NCBI RefSeq assembly: GCF_902506575.1
Contig: NZ_LR732544.1
Location: 1,448,330 to 1,512,329, forward strand
DNA from: Streptomyces mexicanus
GTDB taxonomy: Bacteria; Actinomycetota; Actinomycetes; Streptomycetales; Streptomycetaceae
Length of the DNA: 64,000 nt
Direction of reading: 5' to 3'
The translations under genes and the position numbers were made by a program. Below the pieces are notes generated by a model. It was not told the origin of the DNA. It did no database searches and saw only the letters and a list, made by a program, of their open reading frames with translations. Shown here piece by piece: positions 35,039 to 43,277 of the stretch (positions are counted from its first letter, which is position 1; each line of letters begins with the position of its first letter).

Positions 35039-35977
35039 TCAGACCAGCCGCGAGGGTGCCAGTGCCTCGGTCATCAGCCGGAAGCCCTCGCGCCAGGTCC
35101 ACTGGTCCGGTCCGGTGATGCGCTTGCGTTTGCCGACGTCGAGCGCGATCCCGGGCTGGCTGCCCGGAATCCCGGCGTACTCGATGACCGGCTTTCTGCC
35201 GACGAGCTCGCCCAGATACGCGCACCACTCCTGGGCCGTGACGACCTCGTCGCCTCCGAAGTTGACGACGTTCGGCGAAGAGTCGGCGCTCGTGAGCAGC
35301 CGCCCGACGTGTCGGGCGATGTCGTCCTCGAAGATCGGGCTGTACGGCGCGGGGTCGTGGCGCAGGACCACCGGCTCTCCGGCGACGATCCGCGCCAGGT
35401 GCTTGCTCGGCAGGCCACCCCCCGGACCGTACGAGGCGTTCATGCGCCCGATCACGATCTTCACACCGTACGCCCGGGCGACATAGCGCGCCATCGCCTC
35501 CTGGGCGACCTTGCACACGCCGTAGCCGGGTGTGGACGGGCTGACCGGGTCGCCCAGCGGATCGGTCTCGACGTAACGGTGCCAGGCATCCGGATGGGGC
35601 TTGTAGACGCCGGTGGTGGACATCACCAGGGCGGACTGGACGTTGCGGAAGTGGGACAGCAGGAGCCCGGTGCCGACCGCGTTCACATCGAGGGCGAACT
35701 CGTAGTCGGATGTGCTGCCCAGATGGGCGGCGAGGTGGAGCACATGATCGAAGTCGGGGGGAAGGCCGGAGAAGTCCGGGTCGACGAGATCCACCTTCGC
35801 CGTGTGGACTCCGGCTTCCTCGAGCGTGCGACGCCTTTGCTCGTCACCGAAGCGGGCGATGCCCCAGACCTCGTTGTGCTCGGCCAGGCGTTTGGCGAGC
35901 GCATGAGCGATCTGGCCGGAAGCACCGGTGACAAGGAGCTTCTTGCCGGTGATGGTCGGCTGGTACGTCGTCACCAT
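35039..35977 (-). CDS. NAD-dependent epimerase/dehydratase family protein
   Basis: A 312-residue extended SDR: TGASGQIAHALA at the nucleotide site, HLAAHLGS, catalytic Tyr-x3-Lys in YGVCKVAQE, MNASYGPGGG and FEDDIARHVGRLL. Fold resembles sugar epimerases, but the setting suggests reduction, epimerisation or 3-beta-HSD-like oxidation of a catabolic intermediate. ATG at 35977 overlaps the stop of the upstream SDR by 7 nt; three genes (37625 to 35039) are coupled end to end. Confidence 0.85.
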   Translation of the reverse strand: MVTTYQPTITGKKLLVTGASGQIAHALAKRLAEHNEVWGIARFGDEQRRRTLEEAGVHTAKVDLVDPDFSGLPPDFDHVLHLAAHLGSTSDYEFALDVNAVGTGLLLSHFRNVQSALVMSTTGVYKPHPDAWHRYVETDPLGDPVSPSTPGYGVCKVAQEAMARYVARAYGVKIVIGRMNASYGPGGGLPSKHLARIVAGEPVVLRHDPAPYSPIFEDDIARHVGRLLTSADSSPNVVNFGGDEVVTAQEWCAYLGELVGRKPVIEYAGIPGSQPGIALDVGKRKRITGPDQWTWREGFRLMTEALAPSRLV

Positions 35978-36801
35978 GGCATCGAGGACCCGCCGTTGAG
36001 CCGGATCGCCTGCCCGGTCACCCAGGACGAGGCATCGGAGGCGAGATACAGCACGGCGTACGCCACGTCGGCCGGCCTGCCGGTGCGCCCCAGCGGAGAC
36101 ATCGCCGCCCGTGATTCCATGCGCGTACGCAGAGACTCCTCGTCGGTCGCCGCACCTTCCTCGCCGGCCACGTTGAGCTGCCTCGTCAGCGGCGTGAGCA
36201 TCCAGCCGGGAGCGATCGTATTGACCCGGACCCCCGCGCTGCCCCATTCGATCGCGAAATTTCGGGTCATCTGCCGCACCGCCGCCTTGGTCCCGGCGTA
36301 GGCGAGGATCTGCGGGGCGGGCCTGTCGATCGCCTCCGAGGCGATGTTGACGATGCTTCCTGAGCCTTGTTCCAGCATGATCCGGCCCGCCGCCTGGCAG
36401 CCGAAGAGCACGCCCTTGAAGTTGACCGCGACGATGGCGTCGATGTCCTCGGCCGGGAACTCCAGCGCGGTCGACCGGCGCTGGATGCCCGCGTTGTTGA
36501 TCAGGACGTCGAGCCTGCCCTTACGGGCCGCGACGTCAGCGGTGAGTTCATCGAACGCGGCCTTGTCGGTGACGTCGAGGCAGGCCGTTTCGCCGTCTCC
36601 ACCGCGCGCCTTGACGATCTCCATCGTCTCGGTGGCGTCCTTCACGTCGGCGGCGACGACGTAGGCCCCGGCGGCAGCGAGAATCTCCGCACACCCCCGG
36701 CCCACACCACCGGCGGCCCCGGTGACGACTGCGACCCTTCCGGTCAGACGGAAGATTCCCAGCGGGTCGTCGGGCAGTTCCGCCTCTGCGGGAGCGGTCA
36801 C
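35971..36801 (-). CDS. Short-chain dehydrogenase/reductase
   Basis: A 276-residue SDR: GAAGGVGRGCA, DVTDKAAFDEL, NNAGIQRRS, IASEAIDRP and YAGTKAA with catalytic Tyr/Lys; C-terminal SWVTGQAIRLNGGSSMPW. GTG at 36801 overlaps the stop of the upstream mycofactocin-type SDR by 4 nt (GTGA). Middle gene of the three-gene coupled operon. Confidence 0.88.
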   Translation of the reverse strand: MTAPAEAELPDDPLGIFRLTGRVAVVTGAAGGVGRGCAEILAAAGAYVVAADVKDATETMEIVKARGGDGETACLDVTDKAAFDELTADVAARKGRLDVLINNAGIQRRSTALEFPAEDIDAIVAVNFKGVLFGCQAAGRIMLEQGSGSIVNIASEAIDRPAPQILAYAGTKAAVRQMTRNFAIEWGSAGVRVNTIAPGWMLTPLTRQLNVAGEEGAATDEESLRTRMESRAAMSPLGRTGRPADVAYAVLYLASDASSWVTGQAIRLNGGSSMPW

Positions 36802-37625
36802 TTGTTCACGAACCCGGCGTCGACGGGCAGGGCGACTCCGGTGACGTACCGGCCGGAGTCGCCGACGAGGTAGAGCACCGCCTGTGAGATGTCGATCGGC
36901 TCGACCATACCCACCGGCATCGGATTCGCCATGTGCTTGGCGCGGGCCGGGTCGCCGTTGATGAACGCCGTCATCGCCTCGTTCGTCGCCATCATCGTGT
37001 TGACGGCCGTCGGGACGACCGCGTTCACGCGGATCGACTCGGGAGCGAGCGCATTGGCCATCGAACGCATCAGGCCGAGCAGCCCGGCCTTCGCGGCGCC
37101 GTACCCGCCCCCGGCCCCTCCGTAGCCCGAGAAGCCCTTCAGTCCCGAGCTCGAGCTGATGAGGACGACCGCGCCGCCCCGACCGCCCGCCTGGATGTGG
37201 GGAACGGCGGCCTTGGCCGCGATCCACGCACCGGTCAGGTTCACGTCGACCACTGCGCGCCAGATCTCGACGTCCTCCTCCTCGCTCCGCTCCGCCCAGC
37301 TCATCGGGGCGATACCGGCGTTGCTGATCGAGATGTCGAGGCGCCCGAACTCCTCGACACCCTTGTCCACGGCGGCCTTGACCTGGCCGAAGTCGCGGAC
37401 GTCGGCCTTGAGCGCCACCATCCGGCGACCCGCCTTCTCCACGAGCGCGCGCGTCTCCTGGAGCTCTTCGTACGTGCCGAGCGGGTAGGCGTTGTAGGGG
37501 TTGTCCTCGCAGACGTCGATGCCGATGATGTCGGCACCCTGCTCAGCGAGGAGCACGGCATGACTGCGGCCCTGGCCGCGCGCCGCACCCGTGATGAAAG
37601 CGACCTTGCCGTCAAGCTGACCCAT
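36798..37625 (-). CDS. Mycofactocin-coupled type short-chain dehydrogenase
   Basis: A 275-residue SDR with GAARGQGRSHAVLLAEQGADI, the subfamily insertion (DVCEDNPYNAYPLGTYEELQE), SNAGIAP and YGAAKAG; C-terminal RYVTGVALPVDAGFVNK. The GRSHA motif and insertion are the hallmarks of the mycofactocin-coupled SDR family. ATG at 37625 follows GGGAG by 7 nt. Leads the coupled SDR-SDR-epimerase operon from a promoter with a perfect inverted-repeat copy of the recurring motif. Confidence 0.9.
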   Translation of the reverse strand: MGQLDGKVAFITGAARGQGRSHAVLLAEQGADIIGIDVCEDNPYNAYPLGTYEELQETRALVEKAGRRMVALKADVRDFGQVKAAVDKGVEEFGRLDISISNAGIAPMSWAERSEEEDVEIWRAVVDVNLTGAWIAAKAAVPHIQAGGRGGAVVLISSSSGLKGFSGYGGAGGGYGAAKAGLLGLMRSMANALAPESIRVNAVVPTAVNTMMATNEAMTAFINGDPARAKHMANPMPVGMVEPIDISQAVLYLVGDSGRYVTGVALPVDAGFVNK

Positions 37626-37655
37626 GTGCGGCTCCCTGCGTCCGGTGGATCGGAA

Positions 37656-37673
37656 CAATCAGTAAACTGATAC
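37656..37673. promoter_or_regulatory. Recurring motif, copy 8, perfect inverted repeat
   Basis: CAATCAGTAAACTGATAC contains ATCAGT and ACTGAT as perfect 6-bp arms around AA, 31 nt upstream of the SDR start. This is the most symmetric copy and supports binding by a dimeric regulator. Confidence 0.6.
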
Positions 37674-37810
37674 TACCGTTTAGCACGATCTCGATACGCG
37701 CGTCCACACCTCTTCCGCAGTTGCGACGCCGATCGCGATGTGCAGGCTCCGCCCGCCGACGCTCGTTCTTCGTGATCCCGTCGCGCCGGCAACAACCGAG
37801 GACAGTCACG

Positions 37811-38108
37811 ATGGGCCGCCCGTCCCCCGCCGTGACCCGAATCGCCGCAGTGCTCGCGTAGTCCCCGATGACCTGAGCCGCGGCACCGGTCTGCGGATCA
37901 CCTTGACGCGGGTGATCGGCGAGCACATCATCGTCGAAGCGCGCGCCGGTGACCCCGCCCCTGGGGATGACCGTCCAGGTTCGCCAGTGGCTCCCCATCG
38001 CCGCACCGGTCTTCGACGTCGACAGCAGTGGCGCTCGCTGTCTCCGCCCTCAACCAGGGCGCCGAGCGCGCCGGGCGCGAGGTACTCGCCGGCGGACGGG
38101 GCTCCTGA
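37811..38108 (+). pseudogene. Decayed IclR-family regulator
   Basis: Pieces of an IclR protein appear in order but in three frames: an N-terminus MGRPSPAVTRIAAVLA ending in TAG at 37859-37861; then DLSRGTGLRITLTRVIGEHI (effector-domain start) in a second frame; VQVRQWLPIAAPVF in a third; and a tail VALAVSALNQGAERAGREVL ending at TGA 38106-38108. An intact IclR needs about 750 nt, so most of the helix-turn-helix and effector domain is deleted. It lies upstream of the cyclase gene it may once have regulated. The whole 37626-38188 gap holds only this remnant and motif copy 8. Confidence 0.65.
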
Positions 38109-38188
38109 CCCGCGAGCTGGTCCGGTCACCACATCGATCCACTGACGCACGCCCGCGACCTCGATCCCAGACTACGAGGGGAACCCGC

Positions 38189-39115
38189 ATGACAACCCTG
38201 GCCGAGTTCGAAACCCTGTGCGGCAAGGTCCGTAACTGGGGGCGGTGGGGGGCCGACGACCAGCGCGGCACACTGAACCTGATCGACCGGGCGAGCCTTC
38301 GCCGGGGCCTGGCAGCGGTGGAGACCGGCGAGGCCCTCAGCCTCTCCATGCCGTGGCAGCTGAAGGGGCCGCAGGACGGCAGCGGCATCCCGGGCCGTAT
38401 CAATCCGGTGCGCACGATGCTCGGCATCAACACGCCGATGGGTCCGGATCCCGCGGCGGCGTACAGCGACGACATCGTCGTGATGCCCCTCCAGGCCGCG
38501 ACCCATTGGGACGCGCTCTCCCATGTCAGCTGGCGCGGACGCATGTACAACGACGTGGCAGCGGACGCTGTCTCGGTGGCCGGCGCGGCCCGCCTCGCGA
38601 TCGACACCTTCGGACCGGTCGTGACGCGGGGCATCCTGCTCGACGTCGCACGCCTCGAGGGGGCGGATCGGCTGCCGGGGGGATTCGAGGTCACCGCCGC
38701 ACATCTCGACGCCTGTGCACGCGATGCCGGGATCGAGGTGCGGCCGGGGGACATCGCGCTGGTGAGGACCGGGCACATCCAGCTCTTCCACGCCGGCGAC
38801 ATTCACGGCTACCACACCCCGACGCCCGGCCTCGGCATCGACACCGCGGCCTGGTTCCATGAGCACGGGGTGGCCGCGGCCGCGACGGACACGATCGCGT
38901 TCGAGCTGCTGCCCGCCCGTTGTCCCGAGCTGGTGCTCCCCCTCCATGTCCTGTGCCTGGTGATGATGGGGATGCCCCAGGGGCAGAACTTCGACTTCGA
39001 GGAGCTGTCCCGGGCCTGCGCCGCCGATGGCCGCTATACGTTCCTCTTCGAGGCGACCCCGTTGCCGTTCCGGTGCGGCACGGGTGGCCCGATCAACCCG
39101 GTCGCGGTGCGCTGA
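38189..39115 (+). CDS. Cyclase-family (kynurenine formamidase-like) metal hydrolase
   Basis: A 308-residue cyclase/formamidase-superfamily protein. Metal-binding signature appears as ATHWDALSHVSWRG near residues 104-117 (H-x-x-x-x-x-H/D variant of HxGTHxDxPxH), with GDIALVRTGH and PGLGIDTAAWFHEHG later. Members hydrolyse amides, lactones or cyclic ketones; ring or lactone opening fits this block. ATG at 38189 has GAGGGGAA upstream. Stands alone after the decayed IclR gene. Confidence 0.82.
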   Translation: MTTLAEFETLCGKVRNWGRWGADDQRGTLNLIDRASLRRGLAAVETGEALSLSMPWQLKGPQDGSGIPGRINPVRTMLGINTPMGPDPAAAYSDDIVVMPLQAATHWDALSHVSWRGRMYNDVAADAVSVAGAARLAIDTFGPVVTRGILLDVARLEGADRLPGGFEVTAAHLDACARDAGIEVRPGDIALVRTGHIQLFHAGDIHGYHTPTPGLGIDTAAWFHEHGVAAAATDTIAFELLPARCPELVLPLHVLCLVMMGMPQGQNFDFEELSRACAADGRYTFLFEATPLPFRCGTGGPINPVAVR

Positions 39116-39149
39116 GTCGCTGTCAGCCACGATGCAGGCGGTGCGTCGG

Positions 39150-39485
39150 CGCTCGGGTGGCCGCACGCTGCCCCCGGAGCGACGACCAGGGGCAGCGTGC
39201 GGCACCGGCCGTCCGCGCTCAGGTGGAGCTCGGCCGTCAAGCCGCCCTGCAGGAGCAGACGCTCCCAGGTTCCGTCCGCCGACCACAGCCGGTGCCGTTC
39301 GCAGACCGTCTTCCGCGGGCCGAGCCGTGCGGGCAGGTCACGCCACTGGACACCACAGTCCGTACCCGGCGCAGAATCGCGTCGAAGACCTGCCCGGTGA
39401 CCCGCCACCTGCCACAACGCCTGTTACTGACCGGCAGGAACGGCCCCAGCCGTTCCCTCGACACCTGTCAGATCTCCCCGCCCAT
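39150..39485 (-). pseudogene. IS5-family transposase remnant
   Basis: Read on the minus strand, PFLPVSNRRCGRWRVTGQVF is followed, after a frame change near 39360, by VQWRDLPARLGPRKTVCERH and LWSADGTWERLLLQ, and then directly by GGLTAELHLSADGRCRTLPL. These are N-terminal and central segments of Streptomyces IS5-type transposases; the stretch with the first catalytic Asp and everything after the third piece are missing. No terminal inverted repeats could be identified. It fills most of the 430-bp gap between the cyclase and the solute-binding protein. Confidence 0.72.
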
Positions 39486-39545
39486 GTCCACATCAACGAC
39501 CAGCCCCGCGCAGCAGTCACATGATCGTCCGGACAAGTCCCGGCC

Positions 39546-40721
39546 CTAGCCGGCGAACGGGTCGAACGGTTCCTTGCTCACCAGCTTCCCGTCCTGGATC
39601 ACGGCCGGGAAGGCCTCGGTCGCGACCACACGTGGGTAGCCGGCGATGGGACCGGACTTGTCGAACGACAGATGGTCGATCCACATGAACTCCATGTCGT
39701 GGACCTTGTCGAGGGCCTGGACGAGCGAGGTGCTCGTGACGCCACCATCGATCCCTTTCGCGACCTCGGCGAACAGATGGACCGCAGCGTAGGACCGGAG
39801 TCCGACGCCCGCGTACACCTTCTCCGACGGCTCGTACTTCTTCATCGCCGCGATGTACTGCTTGCCCCACGGGTTCGCCTCGTCGGCGCTGGGCGTCCCG
39901 GCGACGACATAGGTCCCGGCAGCGGCGTCGCCGCCCTCCGCGGCCACCTTCGGGGTGACACTGCCGGCGCTGGCGACCACCTTCAGGTTCGAGCCGGTGC
40001 TCTCCATCGCTTTCCACAGTTTCGTGGTCCACTCCGCCGCCAGGGACGACACGATCGCCTGTGCGCCCGACTTCTTCGCCGCAGCGACGTACTGGCTGAA
40101 ATCGACGGTGTCGGTCGGGATCTCCGCAGAGTAGACGATCTTACTCCCGGACAGTTCAGCCCCTTTCTCCACATACTTCTTGGTCTCGCCGGCATTTGCG
40201 AACTCGATCTGGATCAGGGCGATCTTGGTTGCGCCCAGGTACTTCTTGGCGACCGCGGGCATCGCGGTGTAGCCCGGCACGCCCGAGTCGATGAGGTAGT
40301 TCATCGGGCTTCGGGCGTCGGCCGGAGTCAGGGCGTCGGCCCCGATCGAGGGTATCTTGGCGCTCTGCAGCACCGGCATCACCTGCGCCCCGAACGCGGA
40401 AAGCGAACCGACGACGGCGACCGCATGCTCCTGCACAGCTCGCTGCGCGCATCGCACGGCCTCGTTCGGGTCGTACTTCTCGTCGCACGTCTCGAGTTCG
40501 AGTTTCCGGCCGTTGATCCCACCTGCGGCATTGACCTCGTCGACCGCGGCCTGCGCCGACGTCTTCATGTAGGGCAAGGACGCGGTCTGCGACTCGTAAG
40601 GCGCGAACTGGAAGATCTTGACCGGACCGCCACCGGACTGACCGCCACCGCTCCCGCATCCCGTCAGAGTCAGTGTGGCGACCGTTGCGCCGACCGCCAC
40701 CATCGCCAATGTTCGCTTCAT
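39546..40721 (-). CDS. ABC-transporter substrate-binding lipoprotein (branched-chain amino-acid type)
   Basis: A 391-residue LivJ-like periplasmic-binding-fold lipoprotein. Signal peptide MKRTLAMVAVGATVATL with lipobox LTGC (Cys22), then a Gly/Ser linker; the mature part has AAVDEVNAAGGINGRKLELE and a Cys pair (TCDEKYDPNEAVRCAQ). No permease or ATPase gene is adjacent, so it is an orphan. Such receptors in actinobacterial catabolic clusters bind aromatic or steroid-like acids as well as amino acids. ATG at 40721. Divergent from a TetR gene across a motif copy. Confidence 0.88.
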   Translation of the reverse strand: MKRTLAMVAVGATVATLTLTGCGSGGGQSGGGPVKIFQFAPYESQTASLPYMKTSAQAAVDEVNAAGGINGRKLELETCDEKYDPNEAVRCAQRAVQEHAVAVVGSLSAFGAQVMPVLQSAKIPSIGADALTPADARSPMNYLIDSGVPGYTAMPAVAKKYLGATKIALIQIEFANAGETKKYVEKGAELSGSKIVYSAEIPTDTVDFSQYVAAAKKSGAQAIVSSLAAEWTTKLWKAMESTGSNLKVVASAGSVTPKVAAEGGDAAAGTYVVAGTPSADEANPWGKQYIAAMKKYEPSEKVYAGVGLRSYAAVHLFAEVAKGIDGGVTSTSLVQALDKVHDMEFMWIDHLSFDKSGPIAGYPRVVATEAFPAVIQDGKLVSKEPFDPFAG

Positions 40722-40771
40722 GTCCGCCCCTCGGGTGCTCTCTGGCCACGGGTCACTCTCAAGATGTGGGT

Positions 40772-40788
40772 TTATTAGTTGTATCATT
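40772..40788. promoter_or_regulatory. Recurring AT-rich motif, copy 9
   Basis: TTATTAGTTGTATCATT lies about 50 nt upstream of the solute-binding protein start, followed by another AT-rich TTGTTAATTGC. Its reverse complement AATGATACAACTAATAA keeps the AACTAA half. The divergent TetR gene starts 160 nt away. Confidence 0.5.
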
Positions 40789-40947
40789 TTGTTAATTGCT
40801 AGGCGAGAGTCGTCGAGCCTGAATCCCGACCGGCATCCCTCGCGTCCCGAACGCGGCACTCCCTGTGCACAGGACATCGGCGCCCAGTGCGCTGCGGTCC
40901 GTACGAAGCATCCGCGACGTAGGCTCGTATGCCGGAGGCAGGGAGCA

Positions 40948-41685
40948 ATGAAGGTGACGGAGTCGGTGGCGGGCGGATCAGGCAGGGCACGGAGCCAGCG
41001 TGGACACGGCGAGCAGTTGCGCGGCGAGATCCTGGCCGCGGTCAACAGCCTGCTCGCCGAGTGGGGCAGTGCCGACAGACTGACCATCCGCGCGGTCGCC
41101 AAGCAGGTGGGCATCGCACCTCCGAGCATCTATCTGCACTTCAAGGACAAGGCCGAACTGGTGTGGGCGGCACTGTCGGACAAGTACGGCGACCTGGTCG
41201 GCCGGATGGCCGCCGCGGAGACGGCATGCACAGCGGCCGACCCGCGCGAGCCGCTGCGGGCGCAGGCTCACGCCTACTGCCGATTCGCGCTGAGCAATCC
41301 CGGCCACTACCGGCTCATGTTCGAGGTGCCCCAGCCCGCGGTCGAGGTCTCGAGGATCAGCGGCCATCCGGCCCGCCACGTGTCCGCCCGGCTCCGTGCG
41401 GGATTCCTCCGCTGTCAGGAGGCCGGATACGCGCTGTCGCTGCCGGTCGAACAGGCGGCCCAGACATTGTGGGCGGGACTGCACGGCGCCATTTCGCTGC
41501 ACCACAGCCTGTTCGACGACGAGTCGACCGACGCGCTCCTCCTGCTGCTCTCCGACGGCTTGATCGACTCACTCGTCGCCGGCACACCGGGCGTCTCGCC
41601 GCCCTTCGCGACCGCCCCCGCCGAGACGGCGGCATCGCGGCAGATCAAGGCCATCCTGTCGGGAGCGCAGCAGCACGGCGAGTAG
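40948..41685 (+). CDS. TetR-family transcriptional regulator
   Basis: A 245-residue regulator: helix-turn-helix near residues 42-66 (IRAVAKQVGIAPPSIYLHFK), then a TetR C-terminal domain of the WHG type (CRFALSNPGHYRLMFEVPQP, LWAGLHGAISLHHS). ATG at 40948 is chosen for the GGAGGCAGGGAG upstream. Located between motif copies 9 and 10, it is the other candidate for the regulator that recognises the recurring motif. Ligand unknown. Confidence 0.88.
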   Translation: MKVTESVAGGSGRARSQRGHGEQLRGEILAAVNSLLAEWGSADRLTIRAVAKQVGIAPPSIYLHFKDKAELVWAALSDKYGDLVGRMAAAETACTAADPREPLRAQAHAYCRFALSNPGHYRLMFEVPQPAVEVSRISGHPARHVSARLRAGFLRCQEAGYALSLPVEQAAQTLWAGLHGAISLHHSLFDDESTDALLLLLSDGLIDSLVAGTPGVSPPFATAPAETAASRQIKAILSGAQQHGE

Positions 41686-41789
41686 CCGTACGCCCACCGC
41701 CGGCCGTCTTTTCGGACCTTCACAGTTCTGCCACTTCAACCCCCTCGGGACTGGTTGCATCCCCTCCGAACGGGAGTACAGTGCTGGGT

Positions 41790-41823
41790 GAACTTAGTTA
41801 GGTTACTAGGGCAACTAATTTCA
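41790..41823. promoter_or_regulatory. Recurring motif, copy 10, and an additional half-site
   Basis: ACTTAGTTAGGTTACTAG (41792-41809) followed by GCAACTAATT (41811-41820), about 55 nt upstream of the ferredoxin start. Close match to the copy at 13834. Likely promoter/operator for the ferredoxin-reductase-fusion-P450 operon. Confidence 0.5.
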
Positions 41824-41877
41824 GCCCTTCTCCCACTCACGTCCCCCGCACGCGCGGCTTGACTGAGGTGATCCCCA

Positions 41878-42072
41878 ATGAAGATTTCCATCGACTTCGA
41901 CAAGTGCTGCGGTGCGGGCCAGTGCGTACTGGCCGCCCCGGAGGTCTTCGACCAGCGGGACGAGGACGGGGTCGTGGTCCTCCTCGATCCCAACCCCCCG
42001 TCCGAGCAGGAGGAGAACGTCCGGCAGGCCGCCGCGGTCTGCCCCGCGGCCGTGATCAAGGTGGAGCAGTGA
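41878..42072 (+). CDS. [3Fe-4S]-type P450 ferredoxin
   Basis: A 64-residue ferredoxin of the kind paired with actinobacterial P450s: Cys10, Cys16 and Cys55-Pro are ligands (CCGAGQC, AAAVCPAAV), with Cys11 replacing a usual non-Cys position, compatible with a [3Fe-4S] cluster. It leads a four-gene operon; its stop overlaps the reductase GTG start (GTGA). Expected to pass electrons from that reductase to the operon's P450. Confidence 0.93.
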   Translation: MKISIDFDKCCGAGQCVLAAPEVFDQRDEDGVVVLLDPNPPSEQEENVRQAAAVCPAAVIKVEQ

Positions 42073-43277
42073 CTGCCCGGAGGCCGTCAAGGATCGCCGT
42101 CGTCGGTGCCTCGGCGGCCGGTCTGAGCACCGTGGAGGGATTGCGCCGCCAGGGCTACGCCGGACCGCTCACGCTGATCGGCGAAGAGGAACACCTCCCC
42201 TACGACCGGCCACCGCTGTCCAAGCAGCTGCTGTCCGGCGCCTGGGACACCGCACGTCTCCAGCTGCGCAGCGCGGACGACATCGAAGCGCTCGGCCTCG
42301 ACCTGCGTCTGGGATCGCCGGCGGTCGCGCTGGACACCCGCAGGCAGGAGGTCGCTCTCGCCGACGGCAGCCGCGTCGGCTACGACGCCCTGGTGGTGGC
42401 CACCGGTATGCGGGCCCGTCGCCTGCCCGGTACCGAGGGGGTGCCTGGCGTGCACGTCCTGCGCACTCTGGAGGACGCCCTCGCCCTGCGCGAGGCCCTC
42501 GCCGCCAAGCCGCACCTGGTCGTGGTCGGAGGCGGTTTCATCGGTGCGGAGGCCGCCGCTGTGGCGCGTGGCCTCGGCTGCGGCGTCACCCTCGTCACCG
42601 ACACCGCACAGCCCATGGGGGATGCTCTCGGTGACGAGCTGGGGGCCATGCTGCGCGCCGTTCACACCGAAAACGGCGTCCGCATCGCGACCGGCGTCCT
42701 GGTCGACCAGGTCATCACGGACGGCGGGCGGGCCCGTGGGGTCCGTCTGGCCGACGGCCGCATCCTCGCCGCGGACGCCGTCCTGGTCGGCATCGGTGCT
42801 CAGCCCAACGTGGAATGGCTCGCCGGCAGCGGCATCCCCATCGGGAACGGGGTGCAGTGCGACGCCACGCTCTATGCCGGTTCCGGAGTGTGGGCGGTGG
42901 GTGACGTCGCCTGCTGGCCGCATCCGCGCACTGGTGAGCCTTTGCGCATCGAACACCGTACGAACGCGGCCGAGCAGGGCCTGGCGGTCGCCCGCAACAT
43001 CCTGGCCGGGCCGGAACTGGCCACCCCCTTCGACTCGGTCCCCTACGTCTGGTCCGACCAGTACGACCTGAAGATCCAGATCTACGGCCGCACCCGGGGC
43101 GCCGACGAGGTGCGGATCGTCCAAGGCAGCTTCGACGACGGCAAGCTGGTCGCCCTCTACGGCAAGAACGGCCGCGTCTGCGCCGCCGTAGGCATCAACA
43201 TGATGCGGGCCCTGCGCGGCTACCGGGCCCAGGTCGCCCAGGCCGCCGTACTCGACGAAGTGGAGAACGCGGCATGA
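42069..43277 (+). CDS. FAD-dependent NAD(P)H:ferredoxin reductase
   Basis: A 402-residue reductase with VVGASAAGLSTVE, YDRPPLSKQLL, VVVGGGFIGAEAAAV and WAVGDVACWP, the standard FAD and NAD(P)H motifs. Start is GTG 42069, overlapping the ferredoxin stop by 4 nt; its stop overlaps the next start by 4 nt. Paralogue of 15251-16492. Forms a complete class I chain with the ferredoxin and P450 of this operon. Confidence 0.93.
   Translation: MTARRPSRIAVVGASAAGLSTVEGLRRQGYAGPLTLIGEEEHLPYDRPPLSKQLLSGAWDTARLQLRSADDIEALGLDLRLGSPAVALDTRRQEVALADGSRVGYDALVVATGMRARRLPGTEGVPGVHVLRTLEDALALREALAAKPHLVVVGGGFIGAEAAAVARGLGCGVTLVTDTAQPMGDALGDELGAMLRAVHTENGVRIATGVLVDQVITDGGRARGVRLADGRILAADAVLVGIGAQPNVEWLAGSGIPIGNGVQCDATLYAGSGVWAVGDVACWPHPRTGEPLRIEHRTNAAEQGLAVARNILAGPELATPFDSVPYVWSDQYDLKIQIYGRTRGADEVRIVQGSFDDGKLVALYGKNGRVCAAVGINMMRALRGYRAQVAQAAVLDEVENAA

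Noticed and set aside
38189..39115. Polyketide cyclase or biosynthetic-cluster role for the cyclase-family gene
   Set aside because: No PKS, NRPS or terpene synthase genes nearby; the metal-hydrolase motif and catabolic neighbours suggest hydrolysis.
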